Below, piece by piece: positions 35,273-45,928 of a stretch of 64,000 nt of DNA. Within the stretch, counting starts at the first letter, position 1, and every line of letters begins with the position of its first letter. The position numbers were made by a program, and so were the translations under genes. The notes beneath the pieces were generated by a model. That model was given only the letters and a program-made list of their open reading frames with translations, searched no databases and had not been told where the DNA came from. Where the stretch lies: the NCBI GenBank assembly GCA_963989385.1, contig OZ022498.1:7757501-7821500 (forward strand), given 5' to 3'. The DNA comes from Ctena decussata (taxonomy: Eukaryota; Mollusca; Bivalvia; Lucinida; Lucinidae).

Positions 35273-35384
35273 TGGAAGGACACAAATATCACACTGTGCT
35301 AAGAAGTTGAGCGTGGGTGCCATCTTGTCGTTTCCTTATTCCTGTATACTTGTGTTTTGGATCCAGTAAAACTAGTTTAAATCC

Positions 35385-35790
35385 CCACCACCACCACCAC
35401 CACCAGTAATCTATTTCTGACCGTTCCAAGGCGGTATTGCTGTTGTGGTTCCTCAATGTCACTTGTTATGTCCACTTGTCTATGGTCTCTAACATTATTG
35501 CTTGCTATTCTACTTTCTGTTTTGTTTTATACTTAAAAACAGAAAATAGACAAAACATAATAATAAAAAAAAGATGTTGCTCTGTTTTCAAGGGTAGCTG
35601 AATGACCACTTGTTTGGAAAAGAGCTGTTCATTCGTTTAACTAAGCGTGTTTTTCCAGAACTTTTGTCAATTGTGTGTGTGCTTATTTCCCTTTCGGTTT
35701 TTAAGGGTGACGTGTGGGATTGGATTCTATTTATTCCTGATCATTGCCCTTTCTTTCTACTTTGTAACATGCAAAAATAGAAACCCTTAG
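35385..35790. repeat. Dispersed repeat related to 13755-14110, with (CCA)n
   Basis: A (CCA)n run at 35388-35405 precedes a family B start (CCGTTCCAAGGCGGTATTGC). The blocks shared with 13755-14110 then follow, among them TGGTTCCTCAATGTCACTTG, GGGTAGCTGAATGACCAC, AGCTGTTCATTCGTTTAAC, and CCTGATCATTGCCC. This joins family B and the 13.8-kb repeat into one element. Confidence 0.5.
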
Positions 35791-35923
35791 GCACCGACAT
35801 AAAAATATAGAAACCCCGATCTAGTCAAATCAACACTTTCTTCGCGTTATGATTTCTAAGGACATATTTCAGATTTAGTCACCCTAAATTTGCGCTGGCT
35901 ATACAAGCAAGATGAATTAGGAA

Positions 35924-36128
35924 TCAATGTCTGATTTTTCCGGTATTCAAATCTAAATTGTAAACTTCGGTCACTGGGAACATTTTCTGAAGGTCGCAAT
36001 TAGAACGGTCATAAGCACCGAACACTACAAATAGCTTCCTTCTGGGTTTTGAGAATGAAACACAGCTGGAGAAACAGAATTTTGGTTTATGCTTGTCATT
36101 CTTAAAGTTCATGGTGATTTTAGTAGCG
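35924..36128 (-). CDS. Candidate terminal exon with a Kelch-like repeat
   Basis: On the minus strand a textbook 3' splice site (TTGTTGTCTTTTCTGCAG) ends at 36129 and the frame then runs open for about 67 residues to a TGA at 35924. The middle reads KPRRKLFVVFGAYDRSNCDL and then VTEVYNLDLNTGK. This fits a Kelch blade: hydrophobic strand before a G-x-x-D turn (here VFGAYD, where the family usually has GG), then a variable loop and EVYNLDxxTGK, equivalent to the usual VEVYDPxTxxW. The final Trp is replaced. It could be the last exon of a Kelch/galactose-oxidase-fold protein or a stranded fragment, since no other blade was found in the window. Family A copy 5 lies 63 bp upstream, inside the presumed intron. 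Confidence 0.4.
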
Positions 36129-36190
36129 CTGCAGAAAAGACAACAATTGGAGGAGCTTACTTTTCTCTTTACTTCTCGAAAAATTATTAC

Positions 36191-36430
36191 TGACACGACA
36201 CGACACGACAAAACCAACAATGTGGCATGTGCGCCCAGCGAAGACTCAGACCAGCCTTGGCTTCCACCCAGACTGATCAGAGTCTTCCCTCTCCGCAAGG
36301 AGGAAGCTTAGACCATTAGCTACTTTAAGCGCAAATCGAATACTCTGATTGGACTGGGCGGATACCCAGGCTGATCTGAGTCTTTCTGGGCAAACATGCC
36401 GCTTTGTTAGTTTGTCTTGTCGTTTATCAA
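36191..36430. mobile_element. Family A palindromic MITE, copy 5
   Basis: The left end is rearranged into a short GACAC/CGACA repeat (TGACACGACACGACACGACA) without GAGCCGC. The right end is eroded (TTTGTCTTGTCGTTTATCAA). The inner arms are recognisable (GCGCCCAGCGAAGACTCAGA). It lies just upstream of the Kelch-like exon. Confidence 0.8.
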
Positions 36431-36555
36431 TTTTGTTGTGGTGACATTATAATTGCCTCTGAGGCAATTCTAAAGACACCCTGCAACATATGTTTCTATG
36501 GTAACATAAGCAAACAGATTTAAAATTCTTTCCCTCCGAAATTCTGTCTTTTCAG

Positions 36556-36737
36556 AGGCTCTGGTGTATAATGATTTATTTATGGGACAAAATCAAGAAA
36601 TTGATGAACTGGTTCATAGCCATTATGAAATCAGACGTCTTTGTAAGATGCAGTTGACAGACAGTGGATTAAGAAAAAACTGCTTTCATTTACATATTTT
36701 CCGATGCCAGTTTGATCCAGACAGAAAGTATTTATAA
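36556..36737 (+). CDS. Candidate terminal exon, unknown protein
   Basis: A strong acceptor (CCTCCGAAATTCTGTCTTTTCAG) ends at 36555. If the first two bases complete a codon, the frame is open for 59 residues to a TAA at 36735. It contains ALVYNDLFMGQNQEIDELVH and LRKNCFHLHIFRCQFDPDRK; charged and hydrophobic residues are mixed as in real protein. I recognise no domain. It lies on the opposite strand from the Kelch-like exon 430 bp away, so the two are not the same gene. Chance open frames of this length with an acceptor do occur. Confidence 0.3.
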
Positions 36738-36827
36738 GCAAAACGTTTCTTGTTGCATTCAAAATATACTGTTTACACTGATTGGCAGTCAACCAAGTTT
36801 TTGGAAATTGCTATATTAGAAGATATA

Positions 36828-37065
36828 TGAGCCGCGACACGACAAAACCAACAATGTGGTTGTGCGCCCAGCGCAGACTCAGATCAGCCTGGGCATTTGC
36901 CCAGTGTGGCCAGACTCATTGTTAAGTGTTCAAAGGGTAGCTAAGGGTCTAAGCTACCTCCATGCGGACAGCGAAGACTCTGATCAGACTGGGCGGATGC
37001 CCAGGCTGATCTGAGTCTGCGCTGGACGCACGACAACATTGTTGGTTTTGTCACGTCGCGGCTCA
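36828..37065. mobile_element. Family A palindromic MITE, copy 6
   Basis: It starts TGAGCCGCGACACGACAAAA and ends TTTTGTCACGTCGCGGCTCA. It has near-consensus inner arms in the right half (CTCTGATCAGACTGGGCGGA). No coding capacity. Confidence 0.9.
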
Positions 37066-37404
37066 TTTCAGTATTAACAGATTTAGGGAAAATTTGTATG
37101 TAAGAAATCTAAGGCGCCAGAGAGGATTGGAATGGTCGACAAATCTTAGTTTCTCAATTATGATCAAATATCTTATTCATATGATACTGTGCAAGAGTCC
37201 ATGTGACGATTTATCCGTACTTTACATGGTATGAAAGAACGAGTCTGTTAAAGTCATCTGCAGTACAACAGCGCCATCTAATAGTTAAACTGTAGGTGGA
37301 ATTGTCTTCGAACTTAAAAGAGCACGTGAAGGCTGCATGTCCTGTTCTGATAAAAGTACAAAAAGTTATTTTCTGTTCATGAAGCACATTAGTTCCAAGG
37401 ACTT

Positions 37405-37675
37405 ATGTATTATTATTGCATGTATGTTCACAAGCCTGAACGGTTAAGAATGAAATTTGTTCCGCACATGATTGAAGACATTTCTAAATCAATATTCAAT
37501 TTTAGAGTCACGTTGTTTCAAGTACCTGGTATGACACATATATACATGTACTACAAAACCTGGGAACAGATGAGTGTCGGTTTGAGAAACAGTTACCGTG
37601 ATTTAGCTAAGAAATTAGAAAACAGCCTACTGTTTTTACGGGTTGTTCCAGAGTGTGAGTGTGTGTCTTTTGCGG

Positions 37676-37712
<37 letters not shown>

Positions 37713-37767
37713 GTTGTCTGTACGTATATCTGGAATGCTACTAATGACGCTAAATGGACATACATAA
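37405..37767 (+). other. 120-codon frame with a poly-T tail, doubtful coding
   Basis: The first 90 codons look mildly protein-like (e.g. KTWEQMSVGLRNSYRDLAKK) and are followed by a GTGAGT at about 37653 that could be a donor. The last part is translation of a 28-nt T run (37675-37703) and is certainly not coding. No acceptor or partner exon is evident. It may be a chance frame or a fragment of an unknown gene. Confidence 0.15.
37675..37703. repeat. Poly(T) tract
   Basis: About 28 consecutive T residues, which on the minus strand would be the poly(A) of a retroposed sequence. No source gene was recognised next to it. Confidence 0.9.
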
Positions 37768-37769
37768 AC

Positions 37770-39080
37770 ACATTCACACATTGATTAATTGCTTATCATT
37801 AAAGAACATAATGACAGATAAATGTTCAAAGACCAGGTAAGACTATAAAATTTGACAATCTTGTATAAATGTGGCTACAGCTTTAACAATACGTCATTAA
37901 GCTTATAAATGTTTCCTCTAAAGTGGTACTTGCAGTAAATTTAGTATCTTTAATACTTCCAAACATGTTTGATCGTAAAACAGTATATTTATTAAATTGG
38001 AACAAGAAATGAATTTCGGTTTTAAAAACATTACAATGATCGCACAGCCTTTCTCCCGGTTTTTTCCCACAGTACCTACCCCGTTCTATCCTTAATCTGT
38101 GAGCACTTATCCTAAAAGTGCATAGACATTTCCTTATACTTTAGCAGATAGGGATCAAAGGACTTCTATGCTTAAGGCGAGGATTTTCCCCACTAGACAG
38201 GCACGACAGGCACAAATTTTCAAAAGTGGAAATTGTATATATTTTCCTTAGCATGGCATCCACAAAGATGTAGACCGTATGAAATCAGAAATATGTGATT
38301 CAGACTCGAATTCATGGGGAGATGATCCAGACTGAACTTACCTACCCTAAATTCATGGTTTTCTCATACCTCATTTTTTAAGGTAATAAAAATATTGAAA
38401 TAAGTCAATCATTCCAAAAGTTTTTGTCATAAGTGCATGCTAAATACATGCATATCACAAAACAAAGCAACGTTTTTCTTCTTGTTACGCCTGACTGAAA
38501 TTCATACTTGCAAAACCATAGTTTCACTTCCGGTCAAAACGGCCAGAAGGGAACGTTTTTAATTGTGTACCATGACCTTGAAATGCGGTCAAGGTCACAT
38601 ACATATTATCAAAACTATCAAGTGCTGTCTGTTATGTAAGTAATGCAAGAAGAAAAATGTAAAATGTATACAATAAATCATTATTTCAACGATAAGTTTG
38701 AGTATAATTAACAATTAATCTCAACAATGACGTCAACGTCAACGTATGTTTAACGTTCTTACCATAGACACATACGCTTGAAAATTCATTCGTCATGCAA
38801 GTTACATGTCATAGGCAAAAATGCAAAGCAAAATTCAGTGATCCGCATATTTTTTTAATAATGGGGAAAATTCACGCCTTTAAGCATAGAAATCCTATGA
38901 AATCCTATTCGCTTCATAACTTCGTCTCCTGTCATACGTTTTTGCCAAAAGAAAGTGTATCTGTCTTTAATAGCTAAAGCTTCTTATGTACTTGGTGTAC
39001 ATATGCAATGCATTTATCGGCCTACAGATAAATGAAAATAGTATGCTGTCGCCATTCACGTGCGTGTCTTGTTGGTTTGT
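37770..39080. other. No gene recognised; one everted TCAAGGTCA pair
   Basis: AT-rich noncoding sequence. At 38573-38599 it reads TGACCTTGAAATGCGGTCAA then GGTCACA, the same everted extended half-site arrangement found in the 46-47 kb array. Confidence 0.4.
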
Positions 39081-39086
39081 TGTATA

Positions 39087-39301
39087 CAGTCAACTCTCGA
39101 TATCTCGAACACTGATATCGCAAAGTACACTCATATCAAAGAAAATATTGTGGGAAACACTTTCAATTGTTATTTAAATTTCAACTACTTTTATCTCAAA
39201 CAACTGATATCTCAAAGTAAATTTTCTGGGACCAGAAAATTTACTTTGAGATATCAGTCATTTGTGATGACATTCGACTTTGAGATATCGAGAGTTGACT
39301 G
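39087..39301 (+). mobile_element. Family C MITE, copy 1 (intact ends, TA duplication)
   Basis: CAGTCAACTCTCGATATCTC at 39087 is inverted at the right end (GAGATATCGAGAGTTGACTG to 39301), with TA on both sides. The interior has CTCAAACAACTGATATCTCA and CTGGGACCAGAAAATTTACT. Termini starting CAGT...CTCGATA with a TA target are typical of pogo/Tigger-type elements. At 215 bp it is a non-autonomous derivative. The 123-codon frame at 39060-39431 is read through it. Confidence 0.85.
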
Positions 39302-40221
39302 TATAAACAAATTAAAATATTGCACTGCCTATCAATGTTATAATACTGACTTAAACTTTTTAACACGTGGACTTCTTATGCAGCTAAATATTTACTTACG
39401 GCACTGGCACTCGGCTAGGGCAGTATTTTGAAACCGAGTAAAAGAGACAACCCATGCACTGCTATAAAAATCATCTTAGTGTCCTATTAACAACATGTCT
39501 CAACAAACATATTCACAGACAAATTTGATAATATTCTCGTGAATCAAGGTGTTGCAATAAAATTCTGCAATGCACGTTCAATGTGTTTTAGTTTTAAACG
39601 GGCTTAATGAATCTATTAACCGTACAATGACTTCTGTTTGAACTAGAGTGCATAATTTTCTGCAGTTATAAACCATTGCACGAAACGTTTTATCTTTGTT
39701 TCCTTTAGCATTGATGACTTGGATGTAAACATAATTTCGCTTTTATTTAGTTTGAAAACATTTTATCATTGCGTTTACACGCCTATAAAATCTAAATCGC
39801 ATTTTCCTATCGTATTAACGTTGGGAACGGGTTTGTTTCACTGATGCGCGCAAAAAAAAGACAGATTGAAATTTTCAAAGTATCAGTTAACTAGCTAAAT
39901 CATGTCCATCCAGCAAAGAGGAGGAGGACATATTGTTTTCGGTGCGGTTCAGTCGGCTTCAGCGTGACAGTTTCTTGTACGCTTCATATATCTTGAACCA
40001 ATACATAATATACTCGTATATGGTTTTTCACCAAACATGCTTGGATATATCATTGAAAGACGCGTCAGAGCTGATTAGAGTTTGGTGACCTTGAGCTGAT
40101 TTTCAAGGTCTCAAGAGGACTTAGAGAAGAGTTGTTCATTCGTTTCACCGTGCGTGTATTTCGTGAACTCTTGTCAGTTTGTGTATATCCTTAATTCCCT
40201 TTAGGGCGGGATATGGGATCA

Positions 40222-40335
40222 GGGGCCGTATTCATAAAACGACTTAAGTCGTTGCTATGCTGTTGCTAAGGCTAAATTTCTTTGAAGGAGATTCCCTTCA
40301 ACTATGAAATTTGCTCTGGAGGAACAGTCTTACAA
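40222..40335 (+). mobile_element. Family E half copy (left arm only)
   Basis: GGGGCCGTATTCATAAAACG, GTCGTTGCTATGCTGTTGCT, and TTTGCTCTGGAGGAACAGTC match the left half of the complete copy at 28409-28630. The match stops at the central GAGGAACAGTCT and the sequence continues directly as the right half of family A. Confidence 0.75.
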
Positions 40336-40476
40336 AGAGCTTAAAGGGTAGCTAAGGGTCTAAGCTACCTTCATGCGGACAGCGAAGACTCTGATCAGAC
40401 TGGGCGGATGCCCAGGCTGATCTGAGTCTTCGCTGGGCGCACAACCACATTGTTGGTTTTGTCGTGTCGCGGCTCA
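40336..40476. mobile_element. Family A half copy, copy 7 (right half only)
   Basis: AGCTTAAAGGGTAGCTAAGG through GACAGCGAAGACTCTGATCA and CTGGGCGCACAACCACATTG to TTTTGTCGTGTCGCGGCTCA. The left half is missing and replaced by the family E left half, so two foldback families form one chimeric unit. Confidence 0.85.
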
Positions 40477-40854
40477 TATCTCTTGTATCTACCAAACTTG
40501 CATGGATATACCACTGGAACAATCCAAAAACTGAACTACGTTTCGACGACTTTGATCCTATTTTCAAGGGTTAAAGACGACTAGCAATCTGAATTGTTTT
40601 CCTAGAAATAAGATAATTTTTGAACCAGTAGGTACATCTTCATCAGATTCTCACAGTTATATCATTGGGTCGAGCCAAAGGGATTATTAGAGTTTGATTA
40701 CATTGACCTCCCAAACTATTGGCTGTGTTTTCGCCGCACTTGCATGGATATGTCATTGGGACAAGCTGTAAGAGCTGATTAGAATTGAGAGCCCTTGACC
40801 TCATTTTCAAGGTCACAGGACGATTTATAATATATTTTTACTAAAATATGCTGG

Positions 40855-41075
40855 TAGAATGCCGTAGTATGCAGGGGAGCGGGTTCGGGACATCTTGTAC
40901 ATATACTGTATAGCGGTAAGTTTGTTTTTAATTGTGTATAATGTATTTACCAATAGTCTTTTATAATTCTGATGTAGAATGTCATGGTATTTTGTCTTAG
41001 TATGTCCATGATTTTATGTGTACATGTATGTGTTATTTGTACCATGGAATAAACTATTAAACCCTAAACCTATAA
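40855..41075 (+). repeat. Possible 3' end of a non-LTR retrotransposon
   Basis: TGTAGAATGTCATGGTATTT, TGTACATGTATGTGTTATTT then GTACCATGGAATAAACTATT and AAACCCTAAACC look like a 3' untranslated end with a polyadenylation-like AATAAA and a short terminal repeat. No pol sequence remains. Confidence 0.35.
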
Positions 41076-41238
41076 CTGGCTTGAATTTATAAGAAGATAA
41101 CTTTATTTGCTACAGACAAAGGACATTATGGTGGAGTAAGTACACTTGCAAACATTAATTACCACCCATATGGAGACTTTTGCCACTTGTTAGAATCACG
41201 TGGTTGTGACGTAAGTTACCCAACAATCTGCATTAAAT

Positions 41239-41474
41239 TGAGCCGCGATACGAGTAAACCAACAAAGTGGTTGTGCGCCCAGTGCAGACTCAGATCAACC
41301 TGGGTATCCATCCAGTCTGATCAGACTCTTGCCTTAGCGCTAGGGGCAGGTAAAGGTCTAAGCTACCTCCATGCGGACAGCAAAGCCTCAGATCAGACTG
41401 GGCAGATGCTCAGACTGATCTGAGTCTGCGCTGGGCGCACAACCACTTTGTTAGTTTTCTTGTGTCGCGGCTCA
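41239..41474. mobile_element. Family A palindromic MITE, copy 8
   Basis: It starts TGAGCCGCGATACGAGTAAA and ends TTTCTTGTGTCGCGGCTCA. The flanks are TTAAAT and AAATTT, compatible with a short AAAT duplication. The 78-codon frame at 41187-41423 is read through it. Confidence 0.9.
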
Positions 41475-41979
41475 AAATTTTATTGAACCTGCGATACGAA
41501 CAGCTTCGTTTTGCTTGATGCAACTAAAAGATGCTTTTAACCAGCACCTGACTAAGATCAAACAAATTGTTTGCTTAAGATTGCTAAGATTGTCCTGATA
41601 ACGGTTTATACTTTCACATTAGGTCAATTAGAGTAGGCTGTGTTTAGTCAGGCAATTCTCGACAGGATTATTATCCGGTTTTGTATTCTAATAAAGGAAT
41701 TTAAAATGTCCATTAAGTTGATTAAATGCTAATTGGCACTAATGTTTGAAGAACAGGAAAAAGATTAAATCTGAATTTATATATCAGGTTTTCTCTTGAA
41801 TATGACAGTTCCAAATGAGTCTTGCACGAGCAGCCCTTTGTGAAAGAAAGGCGGCACTTTCTCTGTCCATAACTGTTTGTATATTGTCGAAATGGCATAT
41901 GCTTGAAGACAGGTTTTATCGTGTAATCACGTCCACTCGCCATTGCGAAATGATAGCAGTTATGGTACAGTGTAATATA

Positions 41980-42188
41980 CTGCAGTCAACTCTCCATATT
42001 TCGAATAGTGTTATCTCAAAGTACCCTTTTTATATCAAAGAACTCAGTTTAGACACATATCCTATTTTTTTCTGTAAATTTCAACTTCTATCTAAAACTA
42101 CTGATATCTCAAAGTGTACCAGAAAATTTAATTTAAGATATCAGTAGTTTGGGATGAACTTCGACTTTGAGATATCGAGAGTTGACAG
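41980..42188 (+). mobile_element. Family C MITE, copy 2
   Basis: CTGCAGTCAACTCTCCATAT at the left and GATATCGAGAGTTGACAG at the right, with TA on both sides. The interior has ACTGATATCTCAAAGTGTAC and GGATGAACTTCGACTTTGAG as in copy 1. It is non-autonomous. Confidence 0.8.
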
Positions 42189-42322
42189 TATTCTGTAGCA
42201 ATTTTTCTATGCTTATACCTCCTTTTAACCCATTCCTTTTCCAGTATTTTAACTATTTGCACATAAACGCGTTGCACAGCTTTGTTTGTCATTGCTTGTA
42301 ATAAACGTTTTCTTCTTTGTTA

Positions 42323-42364
42323 TGCCCCCGCCATGAAATGGCGGAAGGGCATATAAATTTTACC

Positions 42365-42411
<47 letters not shown>

Positions 42412-43766
42412 CAAAATCGTGTCCGGCCCATAACTTCGCCCTGAAAAGTAGGATTTGAAAACTTTTTTTGCACAAATGATCAGCATGACAAGACGATGTG
42501 TCGCGTGTAAAATCCATGTCGCTCGCTTGAAGGTCAAGGTCACTTTGGGCACATAAACTTTGAGCTTAGGCTATAGTGAATAATGTTCGTGTCCGGCCCA
42601 TTACTTCGCCCTGAATGGTAGGATTTGAAAACGTTTTGGCATAAATGATATGCATGACAAGACAATGTGTCGCGTGCAAAAACCATGTCGCTCGCTTTAA
42701 GGTCAAGGTCACTTTGGGCACGTAAACTTTGTGCATAAGCTATAGTGAATAATGTTCTTATCCGGCCCATAACTTCGCCCTGAATGGCAGGATTTGAAAA
42801 CGTTTTGGCACAAATTATCAGCATGACAAGGCGATGTGTCATGTACAAAAAACCATGTCGCTCTCTCGAAGGTCAAGGTCACTTTGGGCACGTAAACTTT
42901 GTGCATAGGCTATAGTGAATAATGTTCGTGTCTGGCCCATAACATTGTCCTGCATGGAGGGGTTTCAAAATTATTTGGTGTAAATAATTATTATGACAAG
43001 ACAATGTGTCGCGTGCAAGAAGCATGCCACTGGCTCAAAGGTCAAGGTCACAGTCTGCACTTAACAATGTGCATTGGCCACTATGAATCATTTCATGTCC
43101 TGGCCATAACCTTGTGCTGCATGGTGGGATTTCAAAATTGTTTGGCCTAATCGCAAAGCATGAGAAGAAAATGTGTCGCTTGTAAGAACCATACTACTTG
43201 CTTGAGGGTCAAGGTCACATTACACACGTAAACTTTGTGTATAGGCTAAGTGAAAACATTTTCGTGTCTGACCCAAACCTTTGTCCTGCATGGTGGGATT
43301 TCATTTTTTTTTTCATAAATGATGATCATGACAAGACGATGTGTTATGTGCAAGAACAATGTCCCTTGCTCAAAGGTCAAGGTCACAGTTTGCACTTAAA
43401 CTTTGTGGATAGGCAGCAGTGAGAACCTGTTCATATCCAGCCCATAATTTTGTCCTGCACAGTGTGAATTCACATTTATTTGGCAAGGCGATTTGGCAAG
43501 GACTATGTCACTAGCTTAGGGGCCAAGGTCACAGTGCGCATTTAACCTAGGTGAATAGGTTTTAATGAAAACATGTTCGTATCACATCTGGTCCAAGGTT
43601 TGACTGCAAAGTAAATGCAAGTTTGTTTTTGTTTTTTTGACCGATATTTCTTGGCCCTTGATTTTTCCCTTTATATTATACAATCTGCCTCTATAAAGCT
43701 AGTTATCCTACAAGTGCCAGTACTTTAATCAAGGCGCTGTCTTACTGAAGGCAATAGGCGGGGGCA
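42323..43766. repeat. Array of ~170-bp units bounded by TGCCCCCGCC / GGCGGGGGCA
   Basis: After TGCCCCCGCCATGAAATGGC and a (GT)n run (42368-42409) come six full and one partial unit starting at about 42417, 42589, 42759, 42929, 43100, 43266 and 43435. Each has GTCCGGCCCATAACTTCGCC, CATGACAAGACGATGTGTCG and AAGGTCAAGGTCACTTTGGG in order. The first three are most alike and later units are progressively diverged. The block ends GGCGGGGGCATCCGTGTCCT. Minus-strand frames (42289-42906) are translations of the repeat. This looks like a mobile unit carrying an internal satellite. Confidence 0.85.
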
Positions 43767-44555
43767 TCCGTGTCCTATGGACACATTTTTAGTTTAACCT
43801 AGTTATGCCCAGTGGACTCTTCTGTTAATTTAAATTGGATAAGGCATTAGTCAATTAAGGGGTGTCTGGTTTAGTTTGTTTTGTCGTTTTTAATTTATTT
43901 CCAGGAGAAATACCAGTTTGTCATATTCTAATAGAGTAGACTTTTATCCTAATCACTAATTATATGTAGAGAAATGAAATCGACTTGTGCAATTTCACCT
44001 TATCTTTTAATTGTAAGAAATAAAAAAATTCAGAAACGCGATTGCAAAATAACGTCTTTCATCACATCATTTTAGTATTGCATTTAAGAGAAATCGACAC
44101 AGAAACATTGAAAGGTAAGAGAGAAAATGTGTATTATGTAGTAAAATGATCTTGAAGATGAATTTCATTTCACAATGAAATGTCCAGTATATACAGAGAT
44201 TAGAAAGCAATACAATGTATATACAAAAATATTATCATGTCAGGCCTAGTGTAATTAAGTTTGTGGTGTAAATGAATTCTATGAACCGCAAAACCTTAAA
44301 TAATCTTGCTTTGTATATTATAAAGGCTTTCAAATTAAGAAATAGTTTGTTAAATAAATCTATATAATTCAGTGTATATTTTAAAATAATTATATGTTTA
44401 GCTGATTCACAGTATTTGATATGAAGCTTTGTCTATTACTGTCAGGCAGGTACACACCTTGAAGTCGGCATTGAATCAACGTTGATTTAACGATTAAACT
44501 TTGAATCAACGTATTTTCAATGCTGATCCAACGTCTGTGCCAGATGGGTTAGAAC
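43767..44555. other. No feature recognised
   Basis: AT-rich noncoding sequence with no long frame. A small repeat of TTGAATCAACGT / ATTGAATCAACGTTGATT lies at about 44470-44520. Confidence 0.35.
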
Positions 44556-44559
44556 ATTG

Positions 44560-44680
44560 TTTCACGCATTGTATATATGTTTAAATGACGACGAGCTGTA
44601 CATGCTTAAGTCTGAATAAAACTATGTTATGTTATATTATGTTATGCTATGTTATGTTGTGTTATGTTATATTATGCCAA
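44560..44680 (+). repeat. Non-LTR 3' end with (TTATG)n tail
   Basis: TTTAAATGACGACGAGCTGT then CTTAAGTCTGAATAAAACTA leads into a variable (TTATG)n tail of about 50 bp (44625-44677). AATAAA plus pentamer tail is the usual 3' structure of CR1/RTE-like copies. The 5' part is lost. Confidence 0.5.
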
Positions 44681-45224
44681 GAATCGTGAAGCACGAAACG
44701 TTTCGTGCTCCACGCTAAGAACCATAGTAGGCTTATTGTTTTTTTTTCTATTATTATTACATGTATTATTTTAGGTGTTTTTTTCTATAGAAAAGAATTT
44801 TATTCGAATTAAGATCCAGAAACGCACAATAAAAAAGTGTCTTACGCTAAAAAATGTGCATCATACGAAACGCCAGTCGAATGCGGCCTATTTCTCGAGT
44901 TATTTTAACGATTGAAACACCTGTATTGAAGATTTTTAACCAAAATGTTTAATCCAATCTAAATGTGTTGAAATATAAAAACTTGCAGCACCAAATGAAT
45001 CCGAATCCGATATAAATAACAAGCTAACTCACATGTCTTTATAAATCAACTCTGTCTCATCACTTCCCTGTAATTTCAAATAAAGAATAGTAATTAGTTT
45101 ATTAACCGATTTATGCATGGTCAACTCTTCTGTTCTTGTAAGTTATCGTCCATTTGTCAGTTAAAGGGTGCCTGTTTTAGTTTATTTTCTCCGTTTTGAT
45201 TTATACCATTCGTCATATGCAGAC

Positions 45225-45335
45225 ATGGCAGAGTCTGATCAAACGTCGCGTTTGCGGCGTCTGATCTAGGTCTGCACTCTTTGCCAGTGATCCTTTTATG
45301 GGACACTAGGCACATGTGGGTTAAAGTCCTTTCTC
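45225..45335. repeat. Repeat fragment 'GGCGTCTGATCT..GTCTGCACT'
   Basis: GCGTTTGCGGCGTCTGATCT then AGGTCTGCACTCTTTGCCA and TTATGGGACACTAGGCAC corresponds to CGTCTTGTGGCGTCTGATCT then GGTCTGCACTGTTTGACGA and CTATGGTACACTGGGCAT at 50885-50955. It is a dispersed noncoding repeat. Confidence 0.5.
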
Positions 45336-45690
45336 ACATAAGGGCATTCAATACAATGTGCTTATGTAAGCTAGCCCTTGGGTATATGTGAATACATGTA
45401 TATGATATATATAAAATACAAAACTTAGCAATTAAAGTAATGCTTTTTTAGGTCCAGTTCTGCTATAGATGTTCCCCGGGAGACTCGAGGGAACAAAGCT
45501 CTGATGCGCACCTCCTTGTCCCGAATCTCTCCGTGTCCTCTCTAATTTGAAGAAGAGAGTATTTCAGTTCAGTTCAGTTCAATTCTCCTAACGACGTTCC
45601 CCAAGTGGCTCAGCGATACATAGCCATAGTTGCACGCACTTTGCGCCGAGTGTCCGTCTAAGAAGACAGTGTACGTTTTGTTTACATATA

Positions 45691-45928
45691 TGAGCCGCGA
45701 CACAAGAAAACCAACAATATGGTTGTGCGCCCAGCGCAGACTCAGATCAACCTGGGCATCCGCCCAGTCTGATCAGACTATTCGCTAAGCGCTTAAAGAG
45801 TTGCTAAGGGCCTAAGCTACCTTCATGCGGACAGCGAAGACTCTGATCAGACTGGGCGGATGCCCAGGCTGATCTGAGTTTGCGCTGGGCGCACAACCAC
45901 TTTGTTGGTTTTGTCGTGTCGCGGCTCA
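45691..45928. mobile_element. Family A palindromic MITE, copy 9
   Basis: It starts TGAGCCGCGACACAAGAAAA and ends TTTTGTCGTGTCGCGGCTCA. It is close to consensus in both halves (CCGCCCAGTCTGATCAGACT, CTGGGCGGATGCCCAGGCTG). Flanked by TACATATA and TATGTATA. Confidence 0.92.

Larger units (their letters stand above)
40000..40850. repeat. Diverged tandem array with TGACCTTGA/TCAAGGTC motifs
   Basis: Four diverged units (about 40021-40120, 40478-40575, 40625-40710, 40735-40825) share CAAACTTGCATGGATATATC, ATTGGGACAAGC-like, GAGCTGATTAGAGTTTG and a final TTGACCTCATTTTCAAGGTC. Family E and A halves are inserted between units 1 and 2. The motif content links it to the larger arrays at 42.3-43.8 and 46.3-47.6 kb. 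Confidence 0.6.

Noticed and set aside
35924..36298. Full 124-codon minus-strand frame as one exon
   Set aside because: Its first half is family A copy 5 and the pyrimidine tract of the splice acceptor; only the part from 36128 downward looks coding.
42289..42906. Three overlapping minus-strand frames of 65-102 codons with repeated MTHRLVMLIICAK-like peptides
   Set aside because: They are translations of the 170-bp tandem units and the (GT)n run; the peptide repeat mirrors the DNA period.
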